Part shown: positions 59,313-64,000 of the stretch, one piece after another | Position numbering within the stretch: the first letter of the stretch is position 1 | Layout: every line of letters starts with the position of its first letter | NCBI GenBank assembly: GCA_963693305.1 | Contig: OY855912.1 | Location: 2,120,001-2,184,000, forward strand | DNA length: 64,000 nucleotides | Reading direction: 5' to 3' | From: Meandrina meandrites | Lineage: Eukaryota > Cnidaria > Anthozoa > Scleractinia > Meandrinidae | The notes under the pieces: model-generated | Databases searched by the model: none | Told to the model about the DNA's origin: nothing | What the model saw: the letters and a program-made list of their open reading frames with translations, nothing else | Program-made: the position numbers and the translations under genes

Positions 59313-60566
59313 TTAGTACTGCACAGATTCTAATTGCCTTCCTAATATATTCATCTGCGCGTCGCTGATTACGTAAATGTGGCAGTGCACATTGCCCGAG
59401 CCACTTGCTTTCCTCTCGAGCTCCAGCTGTACTCCATCCTTTGTGTTTACAAGTCGCGTGCCGCTTCCGTGCATCGAGTGGTCAGCCATGGAACGCAGAT
59501 CGATCATAAGCCCGAACTTGTCTTCTGTATAAAACTTTGTTGCATTCATGTGCTGTGTTTTGTTTTCAGCTTTTAGAAAGAAGCGTTTGACCTCCTCCCA
59601 AATATCAATTCCTTCAAGTCCGTTGTTGTACAGCCTGTTGGGCGAGCCGTTCACTGTGACACTGACTTTCGTCAGGTCTGGGTTTAAGTATGCTTCTGAC
59701 TGCCTTGCGCCAGCAGTATGGGGCTCGACAAAAAGTAGCAAGATGCCTTTGAGGGACCTTCTCTGAGGGTTAACTCTGAGATTCAGCCTTGTGTCACTGC
59801 CTTTTTTAAAGGTAACAATTTCGTCACGCTGGATGTGGTCATATGCAAATTCTTTCCCATTTGTGTACTCGCTGAGGGCTTCATCTGCCAGTGTTTTGCT
59901 TCTTATCATCTCGTACTCCAGCTGGATGTTTGTCAGCTTGTATTTCAGTTTTGTTGGATCGGAGCCTCTGACGACCGGGGAGGCTGGTGCAAATGTCAGT
60001 TCGAACACAAGATCGTTGTATAGAGCCTGCGGATAAAAGGTCCCGTGGTCATTCAAAATCTGGTGGTCAAGGCGTATCCTGTATTTTAATCCGTAAATCC
60101 CGTTCAGTTTGTTTTCTGCAGCGACGCTTGAGGTCTTCTTATCACCCGAGTTTGAGCGAATTTTGTTGAGGTCCTCACTCTGGATTCCATCTTGCAACAT
60201 GTTGTCGCGCTCCTCCTGTGATAGAAAGAGATCCTCGAATATCTTGTAAATGTCATAACCAACTGTGTCCTGCAGTATGGTGCCAGAGTACTTCACAACA
60301 AGTTTTTCAACTAGCGCCCGGCCAACATTGTCGACAAGAAAGTTGTTGGCATGGCCTCAGCTCAAATCGATGTTGAAGCGCAGCGCAAGTGAGCCGGGAA
60401 CAATGACCTCGTTTTCATTCAGCTTGGGCACCGAAACATAAAGCGTTTCCTGCGGATTGGCTTCTGTGCGCTCGAAAGTGATGCGTTTTACCGCTCGCTC
60501 CGCTTTCAACGCGCCAAGAGTTTTCTCACTGCGTGTTGGCCGAAGGTTTTCTTGTACACCGTCCAT
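59313..60566 (-). pseudogene. Probable major capsid protein (jelly-roll), interrupted by one in-frame TGA
   Basis: One reading frame of 418 codons spans the region, with a single TGA at 60359-60357 after 69 codons. The codons after it read on naturally until the stop at 59313. The Met at 60296 is thus probably internal. Beta-rich sequence, a SLKGILLLFVEP strand in the middle and a C-terminal LELERK..GNVHCHIYVISDAQMNI pattern resemble the last strands of double jelly-roll capsid proteins. Position next to the packaging ATPase and a divergent gene supports this. It would build the icosahedral shell. At about 417 residues it is short for a Polinton capsid protein, so a minor capsid or another structural protein remains possible. 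The TGA is a nonsense change, a sequence error or, least likely, recoding. Confidence 0.6.
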
Positions 60567-60627
60567 TATTGCAAAGAATATAAAATATTCAATTAAAAAA
60601 TTTCAATTGTAAATATAAAATCACGCG
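60567..60627. promoter_or_regulatory. Divergent promoter between the capsid and coiled-coil genes
   Basis: A 61-base spacer of nearly pure A/T. TATAAAATATTC-type boxes face both ways (ATATAAAAT about 13 bases before the + start; TATTTTATATTC read on minus). It must serve both genes. Confidence 0.55.
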
Positions 60628-62010
60628 ATGGCAGAAGGCGGTGAATTTGGTATGGACCAACCAGATCTTGACGACGAGATTGACCATGATAGCGACTATG
60701 AACAGGAGTCTAACAGAAACGAGCCACTTCAGCCTCCTGGCGCATCGTCCACTCCCTACCATGGAGGTGAACAAATTGAATTGCAAAATATGCAGCACGA
60801 ACAGATCGGATTACAAGAAACACCATTTGATGAAATCCCTTCATTGGAGGGCTTTATTCATCAAGATGACAAACCAGCACTTCTTGAAAGAGCAAAAGAT
60901 TTTATTAAAAGGAGGTTTCCAAGAGTTAACTTTGGAAAATTAGACCCAATCGGTTTCAGCAAAAAGCCTGGCAATGATACTACAATCGTTTCATTTGGAA
61001 CAAGGGGTGGCGAAACTGAAATTTTCAGAAAAGATGGGAAAGGTCTTCTCCAAAAATTTAAAGACAAGTTCAAAACACCACTTGGTCCAGAAGCTGAATC
61101 TCTGATTGCTCAAGACAAAGATGAAATAAGAGAAATCCGGCAGAGCATAATAGAAGATGAAAAACAAATCAGAGATGACAAAAAACTCACCTCTGAAATA
61201 GAAAAACTAGACCAAGAATTGCAAAATCTGAGAAACAAAAAAGAACAAACTCAAGCTCAGATTGATGCGAACACTCAAGAACATGGAACAACAATTGAAA
61301 AAGAATCAAGACTACGGGAGAAACGGCAACTGTTAAAAAACTATCAAACCGATTTTGAAAACAAAAAGAAAGAGTTGGCGGCTCTCAAGAAACAAGTGGA
61401 GCAGAATAAAAAAGTACAAAAAAAGATCGACCAAAGCAGAGCAAGCCTGGCCGCTAAAGAGAGAGAAAGAAACACAATGGAAGCGAGGCTCAATGACACA
61501 AGAACGTTAGATGATCTGAAAGAACAAGAAGCCGAACTGCAGCGCCAAAACGAGGAAGATCAGGCAGTTATCGACAATGAAGACGTCTCACCTTCTGATA
61601 AACAAGCTGCTGAAGGAAGAGTGGCGGAAAGACAAGAGGAGCTTGCTCGTTTGCAAACGCAGATTGATGAAAGAGAAAGAGCGCTTCCACTTCGTGAGAG
61701 GGTAAAGGAGATATTCAAAAAATATGGTGTGACCGTTACAGCTATCGTTCTTGCTGCTGGGGTCACAATTGGTGCAGTCATTGGGGCTATTACAAACGCT
61801 TTGAGAGCCACCGGTAAAGCGTTGGGAAAAGGTCTGAAAGATATTGGCTCAAAGATTGCATCAGCTCTGCCAGGTCTTATTGGCTCAATTGTGAGCTTTC
61901 TTTTCAAAGCCGCCGGTCAAGCTATCGGCTTTCTTGCTGAGCACACCTGGCTGCTGATTTTGGCTGTGGTTGCCTTTCTTGTGGAAAAATACATCAAGAA
62001 GCGGCGTTAA
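60628..62010 (+). CDS. 460-aa coiled-coil protein with Gly/Ala-rich C-terminal membrane region
   Basis: Residues 1-90 are acidic and unstructured. Residues about 150-350 form long charged coiled coils (many E, K, Q, R; for example LDQELQNLRNKKEQTQAQID). Residues about 362-460 are hydrophobic and Gly/Ala-rich, with candidate membrane helices VTAIVLAAGVTIGAVIGAI, LPGLIGSIVSFLFKAAG and WLLILAVVAFLVE, and a KKRR end. Convergent with the 591-aa gene: the two stop codons overlap at GTTAAC. The layout (coiled coil plus membrane hairpins) suggests a virion membrane or fusion-type role, but that is inference; I recognise no named family. Confidence 0.75.
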   Translation: MAEGGEFGMDQPDLDDEIDHDSDYEQESNRNEPLQPPGASSTPYHGGEQIELQNMQHEQIGLQETPFDEIPSLEGFIHQDDKPALLERAKDFIKRRFPRVNFGKLDPIGFSKKPGNDTTIVSFGTRGGETEIFRKDGKGLLQKFKDKFKTPLGPEAESLIAQDKDEIREIRQSIIEDEKQIRDDKKLTSEIEKLDQELQNLRNKKEQTQAQIDANTQEHGTTIEKESRLREKRQLLKNYQTDFENKKKELAALKKQVEQNKKVQKKIDQSRASLAAKERERNTMEARLNDTRTLDDLKEQEAELQRQNEEDQAVIDNEDVSPSDKQAAEGRVAERQEELARLQTQIDERERALPLRERVKEIFKKYGVTVTAIVLAAGVTIGAVIGAITNALRATGKALGKGLKDIGSKIASALPGLIGSIVSFLFKAAGQAIGFLAEHTWLLILAVVAFLVEKYIKKRR

Positions 62011-63782
62011 CGCATAAAAGCGTAAATCAAAGCCGCAACACCTACCGCGGCAACAGCAATAGCTGCTTTGTTATTTTCGTGTGTTTCAGTGCCACCTACA
62101 TCTTTTACTGGCTCATCAGGCTGAGGTATTTGTTCTTCAGGCGATTTACACTCTTCAGTTGCGGGCCCCTTTTTTTGCGTTGCTTGCTTGTGTATTGGGT
62201 TTGAGGGGTGGCTGTTTGGTGGGTTTATCTTTGTCGGCCCTCCTCCCATCAGCTTTAGTCCTGATTTTTTTGTGCTTTTATTCACTTCGTCGTTAACCCC
62301 GAGCTTCATGCCCGGCACAGCTTGTTTGAGCTGGTTGTTGTAACCAATAACAGTTCCCATATTTATTACCATCCGCGCAGGCATCAGCCAGGCCCCCGGA
62401 CATAATGCAAAGTTAAGCCTCACCTTAGCCTCGTCTACAGCAAGTTGGTACCTTTGAACTGACTTTGCCAGATCGGGTTGCCTTATCGAGTCTTCGACTA
62501 GCACAAGGAACTCACTTTGCGCTTCCTTTGCGCGCCCTCCTGACCCCAGAATGCTACTTCTAACGTTCACCTGTGAACCCAAAACACAGTAAACAAACGC
62601 CTCTATCGACTGGTTTATTCGCGACAAACCCGCCTGGGTCAGACCTTCTGCTACATTGGGACAAAACCAGTCTGCCTGTCCGTAGGCAGCGTCATCTGGC
62701 TCGATATAATAAATCAAGTTACCATCTTTGCCTTTACCACCTTCGTCTGAGAACTTTTTTGACCCCCCGGGGTAAATGTCTCCCTCTTCTTTAGATGGTC
62801 CAATGTATGAGGCATAGATGTAAACGCTTCCCAGGCCGTGGTTTTCGCCTGTTGTAAAACGAAAATCGCTTGACGGGTCGACTCCGAACTCATTGCATAT
62901 TCTTTTGTATGAAGCCACGTCGTATTTGTTGTTAAACTGGTCAAAAGTAGGGTCGCCAGGCAAAGCGCTTATGCTTTGTATTCCTCCTATCTGAAACAAT
63001 ATTCGCCTGACAGTAAAATATATATGGAACTTGTAAAAAGCTCGCACATTCGGTGGCATAGCATAGTTGTTATCGAAAATTTCGCGACTTATACCACAGC
63101 CCGTTGTCGCACACCAGACAGCAAAATTCAGCTGCTGTGGCCAATATTTCATATTTGGGCCGGCTAGCCATGTTTTGGACTCTTTCCCTGAATGGTGGGT
63201 GAGTTTGGTTTTTTGAAATACCTCTCTGAACTTTGTTGTGAAATACTGGTCCGGTGTTATGTAAATATTCAGTTGGTCATTAAATATTTTTTTCAAACTC
63301 GGTGCGGCATCGTGAAAGCCAACAGCAGGGATGGGCAAAGAGTCACCTTTTAAACCACTTGGTGTAAGCTGTTGTGGGAACCCTTCTGATGATTGGCCAA
63401 CACCCAGCGCACTTTTCATTTCCGGGCTCCAATATTTGCTGTCTGAACCAAAAACGTTTATCAAATTGCCTGGCCCTGCTTTGAAATAAATTTCTGAGGT
63501 TGCTGTGTGGTCTTTGGTGAAATCTGTCTGTGGCTCAAACTTTGATTTATCAGCATTCGGGTATTTTGCATTAAAAGTTTTCCATGCCTTTTGTTCTGCT
63601 ACTTTGGCAATGCTGTTAGCTTCTGGTGTCTGAATCCATTTAAGAAGCGCAGATGCGCTGCCGTGCTGTGAGGGCTGAGGGGCCTTGTCTTTTGCTGCAT
63701 CAGCTTTCGCTGCACTTTTGGTTCTTTGCTGCCTCGAATAAGCATCCAACCATCCACCACCACCGGTCCATTCACCATCCAT
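62007..63782 (-). CDS. 591-aa structural protein candidate with C-terminal membrane segment
   Basis: An intact frame from MDGEWTGGGGW. Residues about 170-460 look like a folded domain with aromatic, conserved-looking patches (WPQQLNFAVWCATTGCGI, FYKFHIYFTVRRILFQIGG, ISALPGDPTF). Residues about 500-570 are a low-complexity Pro/Lys/Glu linker, and 573-590 form a hydrophobic tail (AAIAVAAVGVAALIYAFM). No signal peptide. I recognise no named family; a minor capsid, penton or membrane-anchored internal protein is plausible from size, tail anchor and context. The Ala-rich tail resembles that of the small protein at 56571-56993. Confidence 0.75.
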   Translation of the reverse strand: MDGEWTGGGGWLDAYSRQQRTKSAAKADAAKDKAPQPSQHGSASALLKWIQTPEANSIAKVAEQKAWKTFNAKYPNADKSKFEPQTDFTKDHTATSEIYFKAGPGNLINVFGSDSKYWSPEMKSALGVGQSSEGFPQQLTPSGLKGDSLPIPAVGFHDAAPSLKKIFNDQLNIYITPDQYFTTKFREVFQKTKLTHHSGKESKTWLAGPNMKYWPQQLNFAVWCATTGCGISREIFDNNYAMPPNVRAFYKFHIYFTVRRILFQIGGIQSISALPGDPTFDQFNNKYDVASYKRICNEFGVDPSSDFRFTTGENHGLGSVYIYASYIGPSKEEGDIYPGGSKKFSDEGGKGKDGNLIYYIEPDDAAYGQADWFCPNVAEGLTQAGLSRINQSIEAFVYCVLGSQVNVRSSILGSGGRAKEAQSEFLVLVEDSIRQPDLAKSVQRYQLAVDEAKVRLNFALCPGAWLMPARMVINMGTVIGYNNQLKQAVPGMKLGVNDEVNKSTKKSGLKLMGGGPTKINPPNSHPSNPIHKQATQKKGPATEECKSPEEQIPQPDEPVKDVGGTETHENNKAAIAVAAVGVAALIYAFMR

Positions 63783-63817
63783 TATTTAAACAAAAATATT
63801 TTTCTCTAATTATAAAA
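63783..63817. promoter_or_regulatory. Divergent promoter, 35 bases
   Basis: A 35-base A/T-rich spacer between two divergent starts with a central AAAAATATTTTT palindrome and TATAAAA just before the + start. Very short for two promoters. Confidence 0.5.
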
Positions 63818-64000
63818 ATGGTTATTCTTACTGTTGTTACAAACGAAAATCCGCATACAGTCTATTTTGAACCTTATCCTATTCAAAAACCAAGCTATAT
63901 CCGGGTGTTAAGTTGTTCTCTTTACAATTCGTGGTTTAACTTAAAGGAAGAGGGGGCAATTACTTTGTTAGATACTGTCGAAAAGCCTTTCAAAGTTACT
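63818..64000 (+). CDS. Element gene, N-terminal 61 codons, cut by window end
   Basis: An open frame from ATG 63818 (MVILTVVTNENPHTVYF) continues past the window. The pattern of an N-terminal beta strand, then YIRVLSCSLYNSWFNL, is like the N-termini of Polinton proteins that start with a beta-rich YKLALxSLxxYYSW-type segment, possibly a minor capsid or fibre component. Weak recall; the rest is needed. Confidence 0.65.
   Translation, partial: MVILTVVTNENPHTVYFEPYPIQKPSYIRVLSCSLYNSWFNLKEEGAITLLDTVEKPFKVT

Larger units (their letters stand above)
51136..64000. mobile_element. Polinton/Maverick-like element, left part (right end outside window)
   Basis: Thirteen kilobases of compact, mostly intronless genes on both strands contrast with the intron-rich host DNA around them. 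The set includes protein-primed-type PolB, retroviral-type integrase, A32/FtsK-type packaging ATPase and a probable double jelly-roll capsid protein, the core of Polintons and adintovirus-like viruses. The left end begins AGTAGTATAGCC within a palindrome at 51136. Gene density is high, with gaps of 3-100 bases, overlapping convergent stops and AT-rich divergent promoters. Adenovirus-type protease is not seen and may lie further right. Three genes carry simple lesions. Confidence 0.92.

Noticed and set aside
60357..60359. TGA recoding (selenocysteine or readthrough)
   Set aside because: No SECIS-like element was noticed and capsid proteins do not use it; nonsense change or sequence error is more likely.

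Overview
The window is animal nuclear DNA, most likely from an anthozoan cnidarian (a stony coral is the best guess). It has intron-rich genes with ordinary GT-AG splicing, long AT-rich intergenic DNA full of short inverted-repeat elements, several copies of one tRNA-derived SINE, and a Polinton/Maverick-type virus-like element. The species call is inference from gene content and repeat style; no host marker proves it.

Layout. 1-11.6 kb (+): the last 25 exons I can trace of the Integrator subunit 1 gene (INTS1), which closes in phase over 974 codons. 11.6-21 kb: gene-poor, with three MITE-like elements and some short tandem repeats. 21.1-24.3 kb (-): a complete three-exon PRD-class homeobox gene (249 aa, N-terminal eh1-like motif, C-terminal OAR motif). 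24.3-31.8 kb: gene-poor, holding a 1.9 kb element with TTAA flanks. 31.8-44.3 kb (-): a 13-exon gene for a 759-aa secreted protein (signal peptide, two discoidin domains, seven EGF-like modules, repetitive charged tail); its introns hold SINEs, foldback elements and a three-deep nest of transposons. 47.7-48.6 kb: a Harbinger-like element. 48.6-49.5 kb (+): a rhodopsin-type GPCR pseudogene broken by frameshifts. 47.0-47.6 kb and 50.8-51.1 kb are related flanking sequences.

51.1-64 kb and beyond: the left part of a Polinton-like element. It starts with a 204-bp near-perfect palindrome. Then come an intact 1,323-aa protein-primed-type family B DNA polymerase (+), a retroviral-type integrase (-), a run of small membrane proteins (-), an unrecognised 198-aa protein (-), a packaging-type ATPase (-), a probable jelly-roll major capsid protein (-), a coiled-coil membrane protein (+), a 591-aa protein with a C-terminal membrane segment (-), and the start of another gene (+) cut by the window edge. 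The gene set fits a self-synthesising, capsid-encoding element: polymerase for replication, integrase for insertion, ATPase and capsid protein for packaging, membrane proteins for the virion. No protease is seen; it could lie past 64 kb.

Three element genes carry simple lesions (integrase frameshift at an A run, capsid-gene TGA, a TAG before a hydrophobic tail), so this copy looks recently inactivated, or the assembly has errors. Two near-identical 31-32 bp hairpins and a smaller related one sit at gene 3' ends and look like mRNA end signals.
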